DNA from: Cytobacillus oceanisediminis 2691
GTDB taxonomy: Bacteria; Bacillota; Bacilli; Bacillales; Cytobacillaceae
Direction: 5' to 3'
Assembly: GCF_000294775.2 (NCBI RefSeq)
Contig: NZ_CP015506.1
Location: 4,129,501 to 4,193,500 of the forward strand
DNA: 64,000 bases
The notes under the pieces are model-generated. The model did not search any database and was not told the DNA's origin. It saw only the letters and a program-made list of their open reading frames with translations. A program made the translations under genes and the position numbers. Below, piece after piece: positions 9,952-17,842 of this stretch (the first letter of the stretch is position 1; every line of letters begins with the position of its first letter).

Positions 9952-11187
9952 TTAAACAAGGTCTTCAAGCTTCTGGCTGATTAGGGTTTCTTGGAATACT
10001 CTTTTTGTTTCCTCCGAAATGCGTCCCCAGCTGAATAGGCTTTCTGCGACCTTTTGACCTTGTCTGCCAATTGTAAGGGCTGCTTTTGGATCTTCAAGGA
10101 GAGCGGACGCCTGCTCTGCGAAACTGCCAGGATCTCCAGGGGTCATAAACAAGCCGGAAAATCCATGTTTTACTATTCCCTTTAGCCCGCCAGTATTAGA
10201 TACTATCGCCGGTTTTCCTGCAATCATTGCTTCAAGGGCAACAATGCCAAATGGCTCATAATGACTTGGAAAAACAGCGAACTCGCACTTTAGAAAGAGG
10301 GCTACTCTTTGCATATCATTAATAAATCCCGGAAAACGAATTATATCGTCAACATTCAGTTCTTTCGCTTTTTTTCTGTGGGCTTCAAGCATAGGACCTT
10401 TGCCGGCTATAATCATATAAGTATCCGGGTACTTTTCTTTAATAATAGGCGCTGCCTCGATCAAGGTATCAAACCCTTTTTCCCTGACCATCCTCCCAAT
10501 GGAAAATATCAGCCTGCCTCCTTTTTTTACCTGCAGCCCCTCCAATAAAGAGTCAGGGTCATCAAGCTGGGGTTCCTTGCTGATTCCATTTGCGATAACA
10601 GACATTTTCTCGCTTTCTACAGCAAATTGCTGAAGTACTTCTTCCTTCATATATTCACTGCAGACAATAACCTGATCTGACCCTAGTATCAGCTGCTCTT
10701 CTTTTCTATGGATAAACTTCTGTAATTCTGTGTAAATCCCATTATTCCTTCCATATTCGGTTGCATGTATGGTCGTGATTAAAGGACACTGTAAACTCTC
10801 CTTTAGTGACAGGCCGCATGCACCTACAAGCCAGTCATGTGCGTGGATGAGCTCAAAGTGGTGGAAAGATGTCAGTTCAATGGCTTTTTGCTCCATCGCC
10901 AAATTCAATCCTAATATCCAATGCAAAAAGTTAGGATCTTTTTCATTAAGGGGTTTGACTCGGTGTATATAGATACCATCTTTAAGTTCAGAGCTGGAAA
11001 GATCGCCCGGATTAGCTGTCAGAACATGGACCTCATAATCCTGTTTCAAGCCTCCTGCAAGTCCATGCACATGTCTTGATAAGCCGCCTACAACATGTGG
11101 AGGATATTCCCACGTAAGAAGAAGGATCTTAGGCAAACCTTTATGGCAGGTATTTTTATTTCGCTCAGCAGTTACCGTTTCCATCAT
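9952..11187 (-). CDS. yqgM: Family 4 glycosyltransferase (YqgM-like)
   Basis: A 411-residue GT-B fold enzyme. The N-terminal half opens with LLLTWEYPPHVVGGLSRHV, typical of glycogen or sucrose-synthase-like GT4 enzymes, and the C-terminal nucleotide-sugar site has FSIGRMVREKG (about 240) and the E-x7-E block PFGIVALEAMIAGKP (about 330). It transfers an activated sugar to an unknown acceptor, probably in the cytoplasm. The start overlaps the DUF4912 gene by 23 nt and is preceded by GGGGAGAAGG, so the two are translationally coupled. Candidate products include a glucan, trehalose-like compound or glycosylated surface polymer; the sequence does not decide. Confidence 0.88.
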   Translation of the reverse strand: MMETVTAERNKNTCHKGLPKILLLTWEYPPHVVGGLSRHVHGLAGGLKQDYEVHVLTANPGDLSSSELKDGIYIHRVKPLNEKDPNFLHWILGLNLAMEQKAIELTSFHHFELIHAHDWLVGACGLSLKESLQCPLITTIHATEYGRNNGIYTELQKFIHRKEEQLILGSDQVIVCSEYMKEEVLQQFAVESEKMSVIANGISKEPQLDDPDSLLEGLQVKKGGRLIFSIGRMVREKGFDTLIEAAPIIKEKYPDTYMIIAGKGPMLEAHRKKAKELNVDDIIRFPGFINDMQRVALFLKCEFAVFPSHYEPFGIVALEAMIAGKPAIVSNTGGLKGIVKHGFSGLFMTPGDPGSFAEQASALLEDPKAALTIGRQGQKVAESLFSWGRISEETKRVFQETLISQKLEDLV

Positions 11188-11824
11188 TCTTTACCTTCTC
11201 CCCTTCACTCATTGATTCATAATAAGTGTATGTACTCACATTCACAGTCCATTCAGCAGGCTGCCTCTCAGCTTCGCCTATTCCCGATGTTTGATAAGGC
11301 ATTTCCTCAGAAGTATGAATTGCTTCTGAGCGAAGCAATGGGAAAAAATGAGTTTCCGTCAATTTTATGCCCAGCTCTACACAATACACCTTGCCAGGTT
11401 TGAGCCCTTTGAAGATCCACTCTGATTGATGGGACAGGATTACTTCATGATCAGCGACCGCATTGGCCCCATCAAAATAAATCCCGGTAACATCATATAT
11501 TCTTAAAGATTTTCTCCTGGAAGAGTCAGGCTCTTCCAAGTAAAGTGAAGCCATTTTCTCTTTATGATTAGATAATTTCCATAATACTTTTACCTTATCA
11601 AATGTTAAGCGTGTTAATATCAATTGATCTTTCGTTTGTTTAGGAACGTCATTTTCTTCAGCTGTCATATTATTCACGGCAGATTCCTCGCTGTCGCGTT
11701 TTGCTTTATTTTGGATAAGTTTGGTCCATTGATATTGCACTTTTCCTACTGTTGTATCAAGCTCACTGGCAATTTTGCGAAATGAAAGCCCTCTGCGGCG
11801 AAGCTTAATAATTTCATCGATCAT
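11165..11824 (-). CDS. DUF4912 protein with N-terminal helix-turn-helix-like region
   Basis: A 219-residue protein. Residues 1-40 (MIDEIIKLRRRGLSFRKIA...) look like a helix-turn-helix resolvase-like segment, followed by a charged linker and a DUF4912 domain (about 70-215). That domain contains VKVLWKLSNHKE, the Trp-rich SEWIFKGLKPGKVYCVELGI and a C-terminal SVSTYTYY-like strand. The start at MIDEI has AGAGGTG six bases upstream; an ATG 11 codons earlier has no ribosome site. DUF4912 proteins often accompany GT4 enzymes in Firmicutes. Their role is unknown; a sugar- or glucan-binding domain is plausible. Confidence 0.8.
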   Translation of the reverse strand: MIDEIIKLRRRGLSFRKIASELDTTVGKVQYQWTKLIQNKAKRDSEESAVNNMTAEENDVPKQTKDQLILTRLTFDKVKVLWKLSNHKEKMASLYLEEPDSSRRKSLRIYDVTGIYFDGANAVADHEVILSHQSEWIFKGLKPGKVYCVELGIKLTETHFFPLLRSEAIHTSEEMPYQTSGIGEAERQPAEWTVNVSTYTYYESMSEGEKVKNDGNGNC

Positions 11825-12147
11825 ACCCGGCACCTCTTGGATTTTTTTCATAAGCAAATAAAAAAGGAATATATATGACGAAAGGCAAAATTTTATGACT
11901 ATTTATATAACCCAATGTTATCACTGATATGGATAGCCTACAATGAACGGAAATTGTCGCTTCCTGCGAATGCACATGCCTGCTTGAAAATGAATAAGAA
12001 AAAAATTTTTAAAAAATGCCGGGAAGCTATTTCGACAGAGTTCCAGCGACAAAAATCTTTAATTTTCACCTGTTTATGGATTGCATATCGAAATTTGTCA
12101 TTTTTGATGGTAAAATATTTCTGTTCAATGAATATGAGGTGACTTTT
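11825..12147. other. Divergent intergenic region without a gene
   Basis: A 323-bp AT-rich spacer between the leftward DUF4912 gene and the rightward YqzD-like gene. It must hold both promoters. I see AT-rich -10-like hexamers such as TAAAAT near 12110 but no well-spaced -35 partner. An open frame on the plus strand runs through 12016-12147 in phase with the downstream gene, but it has no ribosome site and I do not treat it as coding. Confidence 0.5.
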
Positions 12148-12540
12148 TTGGAATCAATCATGCTGGCATTATTGATCTTGTCTATAGGGCTATTTATTCT
12201 TTCAGTGTTCTTGAAAGATCCTTATAAAGAGCTGCGCGAAGAAATGGACCAAATGTCCATGCAGCAGATTCAGGAAATGTATCAGATTAAAAAGAAATTA
12301 AAAGTATTGGAAGAAGAACTGCTGGTGGGTGAAGAACCATTTATTCAGCAAGTCCCTGCAGAGTCTTCTGCTCATTCCTTAGTGAAAAGGGAAGTTCACG
12401 AAATTATAAAAAATCAGGTGATGCTGCTTACCAGGCAAGGATTGTCAGTAGAGCAAATTGCCAGACAATCATCACTCTCTCCTGATGAAGTAAGAACCAT
12501 TCAAACAGAAATGAAATTTAGAGGTCATGGCTATGAATAA
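12148..12540 (+). CDS. yqzD: Membrane-anchored protein with C-terminal helix-turn-helix-like motif (YqzD-like)
   Basis: A 130-residue protein with one N-terminal membrane helix (LALLILSIGLFILSVFL), a coiled-coil-prone acidic middle (about 25-65) and a C-terminal segment (VKREVHEIIKNQVMLLTRQG, then SVEQIARQSSLSPDEV) resembling a helix-turn-helix. Start is TTG behind GAGGTGA at six bases; an ATG four codons later is possible. Position next to the pst locus and the following gene suggests YqzD of B. subtilis. Function unknown. It overlaps the next gene by 8 nt. Confidence 0.7.
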   Translation: MESIMLALLILSIGLFILSVFLKDPYKELREEMDQMSMQQIQEMYQIKKKLKVLEEELLVGEEPFIQQVPAESSAHSLVKREVHEIIKNQVMLLTRQGLSVEQIARQSSLSPDEVRTIQTEMKFRGHGYE

Positions 12541-13018
12541 AAGAAATACCCGGGCATTTGCATTTGGCATCCTTACAGCTGTCATAGCCTTCAGTACACC
12601 CTATTTTTTCATAAAGCCGAATCAGTCTGAAAATAGAAAAATTGATGTAAGCAGTGCGAAAGAATTTCTTCAGGCAAACGGCTATACTGTTTTAACAGAG
12701 GAAGAATATACTCTATTGCAGCAGACTAAATCCGAGGATCCAGCAAATAAGAATACGGAAGAAAAAGAAGAACCTGCTGAGAAAGATACCGAGCCGGAAG
12801 AAGGTTCACAGGAAGTCTATCAGCTTACAATTGAGAGCGGCATGACACCTGGGGAAATCGCAGCACAGCTTGAAGAGGCGAATGTAATCGATCAGGCAGC
12901 AGATTTCGGCATTTACCTTGAAGAATACGGGTTCAGCAAAAAAATACAGCTGGGCACATTTAAACTGACCGCTGATATGAGCTATAAAGAAATCGCAAAA
13001 ATCATAACAAAAAGCTAA
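12533..13018 (+). CDS. yqzC: Membrane-anchored protein with LysM/YceG-like C-terminal domain (YqzC-like)
   Basis: A 161-residue protein with an N-terminal membrane anchor (FAFGILTAVIAFSTPYFF), a long acidic linker rich in Glu and Lys (about 65-95), and a C-terminal domain of about 60 residues (LTIESGMTPGEIAAQLEE ... GTFKLTADMSYKEIAKII). This resembles the non-catalytic N-terminal domain of MltG/YceG endolytic transglycosylases, and the catalytic domain is missing. It may bind peptidoglycan outside the membrane. Start chosen at the second ATG, seven bases after GAGGT. It forms a two-gene operon with the YqzD-like gene, closed by a strong terminator. Confidence 0.72.
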   Translation: MNKRNTRAFAFGILTAVIAFSTPYFFIKPNQSENRKIDVSSAKEFLQANGYTVLTEEEYTLLQQTKSEDPANKNTEEKEEPAEKDTEPEEGSQEVYQLTIESGMTPGEIAAQLEEANVIDQAADFGIYLEEYGFSKKIQLGTFKLTADMSYKEIAKIITKS

Positions 13019-13046
13019 AAGGAGCTGAATCCTTTTAGCTTTTTTA
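13008..13046 (+). terminator. Strong terminator between yqzC-like gene and phoU
   Basis: Stem AAAAGCTAAAAGGA/TCCTTTTAGCTTTT with a 6-nt loop and T-run; it overlaps the stop codon. The symmetry lets it serve the convergent phoU transcript as well. Confidence 0.88.
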
Positions 13047-13087
13047 CTGTCCAGCATTAGCGTGCAAGCCGCTTATGCTTTTCTAAT

Positions 13088-13750
13088 TTAATTATTCAAA
13101 TCATATTGACGTCCTTTAACCAGGTAAAAAATATGTTCTGAGATATTGGTTACATGATCAGCTGCTCTTTCTAAATATCGGCAAACAAAAGACAGCTGAG
13201 TGATCTGAGGGAGATATTCCGGTTTCTGCAGGTTGATCTGCAGCAGCTCTTTAATTGTTTCACCATATAGGTCATCTACCTGATCATCCATATCGGCAAC
13301 TTTTTTTGCCTTTGCAATATCTTCTTCAGTGAAAGCCTCCAGGGATAGACGCAGCATTTCTGTAGAGATTTCGTACATTTCTTTTATATGTTCAATCGGC
13401 TTAATAAGAGGTTCTGACCCAATGCGTATAGTAGACTTCGCTATATTCACTCCAAAGTCAGCAATCCGTTCAATGTCTGTTGCGATTTTTATAGCGACAA
13501 TGATGCGGCGAAGGTCAATGGCCACAGGCTGCTGTTTGGCAATTAGCAGAATGGCTAAATCATTTATTTCCTCATATAAAATATCAGCCTGATTATCGTC
13601 ATCAATGATTTCAAGAGCCAATTCTATATTTTGTGTTTCAAGCGCTTCAACCGATCTATGCAGGGCCTCTACTGCAAAATTGCCAATTTCAATCAGTTTC
13701 TTTTGAAGCTCCTGCAGATCATATTCAAACCTTTCACGTACTGCCATCAT
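13088..13750 (-). CDS. phoU: Phosphate transport system regulator PhoU
   Basis: A 220-residue all-alpha PhoU with two related three-helix halves, each bearing the metal-binding E/DxxxD pattern (for example DDDNQADILYEEIND near 50 and DMDDQVDDLYGE near 150). It transmits the state of the PstSCAB transporter to the PhoR/PhoP system and limits phosphate uptake. It is the last gene of the pst operon, 63 nt after pstB. B. subtilis 168 lacks phoU in its pst operon and has two pstB genes, so this arrangement is more like that of other bacilli. Confidence 0.93.
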   Translation of the reverse strand: MMAVRERFEYDLQELQKKLIEIGNFAVEALHRSVEALETQNIELALEIIDDDNQADILYEEINDLAILLIAKQQPVAIDLRRIIVAIKIATDIERIADFGVNIAKSTIRIGSEPLIKPIEHIKEMYEISTEMLRLSLEAFTEEDIAKAKKVADMDDQVDDLYGETIKELLQINLQKPEYLPQITQLSFVCRYLERAADHVTNISEHIFYLVKGRQYDLNN

Positions 13751-13813
13751 GGTAATCCCCCTTCATCCATTCAAGTATGGATTATATTCTTTCATTAAAC
13801 CTGCACACAATAA

Positions 13814-14641
13814 TTAGCCGAATCTTCCTGTGATATAATCTTCAGTCCGCTTATCTGAAGGAGTGGAGAAAATCTTATCAGTTTCGGCAAACTCGATTAC
13901 TTCACCATTTAAAAAGAAGGCTGTTTTATCAGAAATACGGGCTGCCTGCTGCATATTATGCGTAACAATAATGATGCTGAATTCTTCCTTAAGCTCCTGC
14001 ACTAGCTCCTCTACCTTTAAAGTGGAAATGGGGTCAAGTGCAGAAGTAGGCTCATCCATTAAAATGACATCCGGTTCAATTGCAAGACAGCGTGCAATGC
14101 AAAGACGCTGCTGCTGCCCGCCTGATAAGCCGTACGCATTCTGGTTCAGGCGATCTTTTACTTCATCCCAGATTGCCGCTCCCCTTAAGCTTTTTTCAAC
14201 AATTTCATCCAGGATTTTTTTATCACGGATTCCGTGTATTTTCGGTCCATATGCCACATTTTCATAAATGGACTTTGGAAATGGATTAGGCTTTTGGAAA
14301 ACCATTCCTACACTTGTTCTTAAATCCTCCACTTTAAATGATTTATCAAGAATATTGCGCTCGCGGTATAAAATTTCACCGGAAATCTTCACAGAAGGAA
14401 CAAGCTCGACCATGCGGTTCAGGGTTTTGATATATGTGGACTTTCCACATCCGGATGGACCGATAATGGCCGTTACTTCATTTTCATTAATGGCCAGATT
14501 TATATTTTTTAACGCATGGCCTTCCCCGTACCAAAGGTTAAGATCTTTTGTATGATAAACAACTTTTTTATTCTCTTTTGCTTTTTGGCTTAGATTAGCT
14601 GTTTTAGTATTCAGATTGGCTTTTTCTGTAACTACAGGCAT
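13814..14641 (-). CDS. pstB: Phosphate ABC transporter ATP-binding protein
   Basis: A 275-residue ABC ATPase energising phosphate import. Walker [10 protein letters not shown] (about 61-69), signature LSGGQQQR (about 172), Walker [12 protein letters not shown] and the H-loop His in [10 protein letters not shown] are present. An N-terminal extension of about 30 polar residues precedes the ABC domain ([13 protein letters not shown]). Only one pstB copy is present. It lies 18 nt after pstA in the operon. Confidence 0.96.
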   Translation of the reverse strand: MPVVTEKANLNTKTANLSQKAKENKKVVYHTKDLNLWYGEGHALKNINLAINENEVTAIIGPSGCGKSTYIKTLNRMVELVPSVKISGEILYRERNILDKSFKVEDLRTSVGMVFQKPNPFPKSIYENVAYGPKIHGIRDKKILDEIVEKSLRGAAIWDEVKDRLNQNAYGLSGGQQQRLCIARCLAIEPDVILMDEPTSALDPISTLKVEELVQELKEEFSIIIVTHNMQQAARISDKTAFFLNGEVIEFAETDKIFSTPSDKRTEDYITGRFG

Positions 14642-14659
14642 TTTATTAAACCTCCCGGA

Positions 14660-15544
14660 CTAAAATCTTTTTTGGAATTTATTGCGGATCAAAATAGCGA
14701 TTGAATTCATCGCAAACAATACAATCAATAATATAACGATAGTTGCAGCTGCCAGGTTGGCATATTCCGCTACAAGGGCAGAGTCAATTGTCCAATAGTA
14801 AATCTGAACAGGCAAAATCGTAAATTTATCAAAAATTCCATCAGGAACGGGAATTAACAATGCCGGAATACCGATAACAACCAATGGCGCAGTTTCCCCG
14901 ATTGCCCGGGACAGTGCAAGAATGACACCCGTAAGAATTCCCGGCAGAGCTGCGGGAAGGACCACATTTTTAATAGTCTGCCACTTTGTCGCTCCCATAC
15001 CATAAGAGGCTTCTCTTAAGAATTGAGGAACTGCACGAATAGCTTCCTGGCTGGCAACTACTACAACAGGAAGAACCAGCAGTGCCATCGTAAGACCTCC
15101 TGCGAGAACTACAGAACCTAAATCCAATGCTCTTGCAAAAACAGTTAAACCAAGGATTCCAAAAACAACTGACGGAACGCCCGCCAGGTTGGAGATATTC
15201 GTTTTAATAAATGAAGAAATGCGTCCCTTGGCTGCATATTCTTCAAGATAAATTGCTGTGCCTACTCCTAAAATCATCGTGACAGGTGCAACAACAAGCA
15301 TCAGCCATAGTGTTCCTGTTATTGCTCCCCAGATACCGGCTCTTTCAGGATCCGTCGATAAACGATTCATCAGAAAATCCATGTTGATCCAGCCTAAACC
15401 ATCAGCAAGAACCCGATAGATCAAAACAATTAATACGACAAGGCCAAATAAAGTGGCCATAAAGAAGAGTGTTTTAGCAAGGTTATTGGCTAGCAGGCGG
15501 CTGCCCATCTTTTTATGCACTTGTTCTGAATCCACATATTTCAT
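14660..15544 (-). CDS. pstA: Phosphate ABC transporter permease PstA
   Basis: A 294-residue permease with six predicted membrane helices and the ABC-permease EAA loop EASYGMGATKWQTIKNVVLPAALPGI (key part EASYGMGATKW, about 180). It forms the channel with PstC. Start ATG behind GGGAGGAA, one nucleotide after the pstC stop codon, so coupled translation is expected. Confidence 0.96.
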   Translation of the reverse strand: MKYVDSEQVHKKMGSRLLANNLAKTLFFMATLFGLVVLIVLIYRVLADGLGWINMDFLMNRLSTDPERAGIWGAITGTLWLMLVVAPVTMILGVGTAIYLEEYAAKGRISSFIKTNISNLAGVPSVVFGILGLTVFARALDLGSVVLAGGLTMALLVLPVVVVASQEAIRAVPQFLREASYGMGATKWQTIKNVVLPAALPGILTGVILALSRAIGETAPLVVIGIPALLIPVPDGIFDKFTILPVQIYYWTIDSALVAEYANLAAATIVILLIVLFAMNSIAILIRNKFQKRF

Positions 15545-15545
15545 A

Positions 15546-16502
15546 TTAATATTCCTCCCTGAACTTGCGAGAGATATACTGAGCGAGCAGGTTCATAATC
15601 AGCGTAAACACAAACAATGTCATAGCAACAGCATAAAGACTATAATATAATGTTGTTCCAGCTGCCGCTTCCCCTCCTGTAACTTCCACGATATAAGCAG
15701 TCATGGTCTGCATGGACTGTGTTACGTCAAATGTAAAGTTCTTTGAACTTCCGCTTGCAATCGTTACGATCATTGTTTCCCCGATTGCTCTTGATATACC
15801 GAGCACAAAAGAAGCAATGATACCTGAAATAGCTGCCGGAACAACTACTTTCCAGGTTACTTCAAGCTTAGTAGCACCTAATGCAAGGGCACCTTCCCTC
15901 ATTGCATTTGGCACAGAACTCATCGCATCTTCTGAAAGTGATGCTACCATCGGAATAATCATAATTCCCATTACAATCCCTGGACTCAAAATATTCGTAG
16001 GTTCAAGTCCTGGAATAAAGGATCTCAGTAAAGGTGTTACAAATGTAAAAGCAAAAAATCCATAGACAATAGTAGGGATACCTGCCAGGATTTCAAGAAG
16101 AGGCTTTAATGCCTTTCTTGTTTTTTCAGATGCGTATTCACTTAAAAATATCGCTGTCATCAGTCCCACTGGAATCGCAACAAGCATGGCGATTAGTGTG
16201 GAAATGATTGTTCCCGTCAGTAAGGGAAGAACACCAAAGACAGCATTTTCTCCTAAAGGCTTTAATTCAGTGCCTGTAAAGAAATCTATAAAAGGAACGT
16301 CTTTAAAAAAGGCGATTGTTTCCGTAATTAAGGTAAGTACAATTCCAATAGTCGTAAAAACCGAGATTGCGGCTATGCCAAATAAGATCTTTGGTATTAA
16401 TTTTTCAGTGTAATTATTAACACTTCGTGATTTTTTCTTTTGCTGAATGATTTCACGTACATTCAGCTTTTTGTTATCGTGTTGAACAGCACTTTTTACC
16501 AA
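15546..16502 (-). CDS. pstC: Phosphate ABC transporter permease PstC
   Basis: A permease of about 318 residues with six membrane helices and EAA loop REGALALGATKLEVTWKVV (about 205). It partners PstA. I prefer the TTG start at 16502, eight bases after AAAGGGG; an upstream ATG at 16529 would place this ribosome site inside the gene. A basic cytoplasmic N-terminus (REIIQQKKKSRS) precedes the first helix. It follows pstS by 133 nt, where reduced expression relative to pstS is common, but I see no clear attenuator hairpin. Confidence 0.94.
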   Translation of the reverse strand: MVKSAVQHDNKKLNVREIIQQKKKSRSVNNYTEKLIPKILFGIAAISVFTTIGIVLTLITETIAFFKDVPFIDFFTGTELKPLGENAVFGVLPLLTGTIISTLIAMLVAIPVGLMTAIFLSEYASEKTRKALKPLLEILAGIPTIVYGFFAFTFVTPLLRSFIPGLEPTNILSPGIVMGIMIIPMVASLSEDAMSSVPNAMREGALALGATKLEVTWKVVVPAAISGIIASFVLGISRAIGETMIVTIASGSSKNFTFDVTQSMQTMTAYIVEVTGGEAAAGTTLYYSLYAVAMTLFVFTLIMNLLAQYISRKFREEY

Positions 16503-16635
16503 GTGTAAAACCCCTTTCAGCCTTCTCATCCAAAGAAGTACTCTTTAGCTCATACTACAAAGGAAAAAACTAGTAACATCACAAGAAGATGAGAAGGCAA
16601 ACTTCTCATCTTCCCATGACAATACTTTCAATCAC

Positions 16636-17604
16636 TTACTTCAATCCGTTCAAAGCATCTAGAGAAGCCTGGATATCTTCATCTGATAATGGAGCAAATC
16701 CAGTTTCTGCTGCAACATCCTGTGCATTTTCCATTGTATAAATAGCATAATCAAGCACTTGCGGTTTTTCTTTAGCCATATTTGTATTCAAGTATGTGAA
16801 TACCGGGCGTGTAAATGGAGCATAATCTCCGTCTTCTTTGATTGTATCTAATGATGGTTCAACAGGTCCGCTTCCAAAGTCTACTTTTACTGCAGTCAAT
16901 TTATCTTTGTTGCTGTCATAGTAACCATAGCCAAAGAATCCGATGGCATTTTTATCTTTAGAGACAAGATCCACTAAAGTTGAGTAGTCCTGCTGTAAGT
17001 TGATATTTTCAGGAAGATCCTGTTCTTCGAGAATATTCTCAAACATAAATTCGTAAGTGCCGTGGTTTTCATTTGGGCCATATGTCTGAATTTCTTCATC
17101 CGGGAATTCAGGGCGAACATCTGACCATTTTTTCTTTCCTGCACTTGCAAGGAAGATATCAACAACTTCTTGCTGTGTAAGTTCTGTAGCCCAGTCATTT
17201 TCCTTATTGATGACAATCGTGATGCCATCCAAAGCAACCTTCATTTCCTGTACATCAATGCCAAGATCTTCAGCAGAAGCTTTCTCTTCATCTTTAATTT
17301 GGCGGGAAGCATCGTTAAAATCTGTTCCGTCTTCTGCAAGGAATTTCTTGAAGCCAGCTGAAGTTCCGGAGCGGCTAACTTCTACAGAGACATTTTCCTG
17401 TTCTCCCATATAGTTTTCAGCCATGCGTGCCATAAATGGATAAACAGTCCCAGAACCATCTATTACTACACTGCCTTCCAGCTCTTCACTTTTTTCGCCA
17501 TTTCCGCTTGCACCTTCATTTGTATCTCCGCCTCCGCAAGCTGCAGTGAATGCCATTACAGCCGCCAGCATGAGTAAAAGGCTCATTTTTTTAAGACGTT
17601 TCAT
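16636..17604 (-). CDS. pstS: Phosphate-binding lipoprotein PstS
   Basis: A 322-residue extracellular phosphate receptor. The N-terminus is a lipoprotein signal with lipobox FTAAC (Cys about residue 23) followed by a Gly/Asn/Glu-rich linker. The binding motif DGSGTVYPF and the later SGTSAGFKKF are typical of PstS. It is the first gene of pstS-pstC-pstA-pstB-phoU and is preceded by a four-repeat Pho box, so strong induction under phosphate starvation by PhoP is expected. Confidence 0.96.
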   Translation of the reverse strand: MKRLKKMSLLLMLAAVMAFTAACGGGDTNEGASGNGEKSEELEGSVVIDGSGTVYPFMARMAENYMGEQENVSVEVSRSGTSAGFKKFLAEDGTDFNDASRQIKDEEKASAEDLGIDVQEMKVALDGITIVINKENDWATELTQQEVVDIFLASAGKKKWSDVRPEFPDEEIQTYGPNENHGTYEFMFENILEEQDLPENINLQQDYSTLVDLVSKDKNAIGFFGYGYYDSNKDKLTAVKVDFGSGPVEPSLDTIKEDGDYAPFTRPVFTYLNTNMAKEKPQVLDYAIYTMENAQDVAAETGFAPLSDEDIQASLDALNGLK

Positions 17605-17666
17605 TCCTGAATTCCCCCTAAGAAAATTGGTTGTTTTGTCCTACGAGTATTAGAATAAGGGTTTAC

Positions 17667-17705
17667 TGTTAACGCGGTTTTAACTGATTGTAAAGCTTTT
17701 GTAAA
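17667..17705 (-). promoter_or_regulatory. Pho box upstream of pstS
   Basis: On the minus strand four TT(T/A)A(C/A)A hexamers (TTTACA, TTTACA, TTAAAA, TTAACA) follow each other at an exact 11-bp period, starting 63 bp upstream of the pstS start codon. A further TTTACA lies one to two turns upstream (17721-17726). This is the PhoP-binding direct-repeat arrangement of bacilli, reading toward pstS. A -10-like TATTCT/TAATAC follows at the expected side. Confidence 0.9.
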
Positions 17706-17808
17706 TGTGGACGATTCTTGTGTAAATATGTCGAATAAGAGGTATAACATTAATTTATCTTTCCGTCATTGCCTGCTTGCAATTCATATTCAGGAAAAAG
17801 AAAAACTG

Positions 17809-17836
17809 CCTCCCTTTTTATAAGGAGACAGTTTAT
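17809..17836 (-). terminator. Intrinsic terminator after pbpA
   Basis: Stem AAACTG-CTCC/GGAG-CAGTTT with T-run on the minus strand, 7 nt past the pbpA stop. Confidence 0.8.
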
Positions 17837-17842
17837 CAAAAC

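Noticed and set aside
12016..12147. N-terminal extension of the YqzD-like protein from an ATG at 12016
   Set aside because: No ribosome site there, whereas TTG at 12148 has GAGGTGA at six bases and directly precedes the membrane helix.
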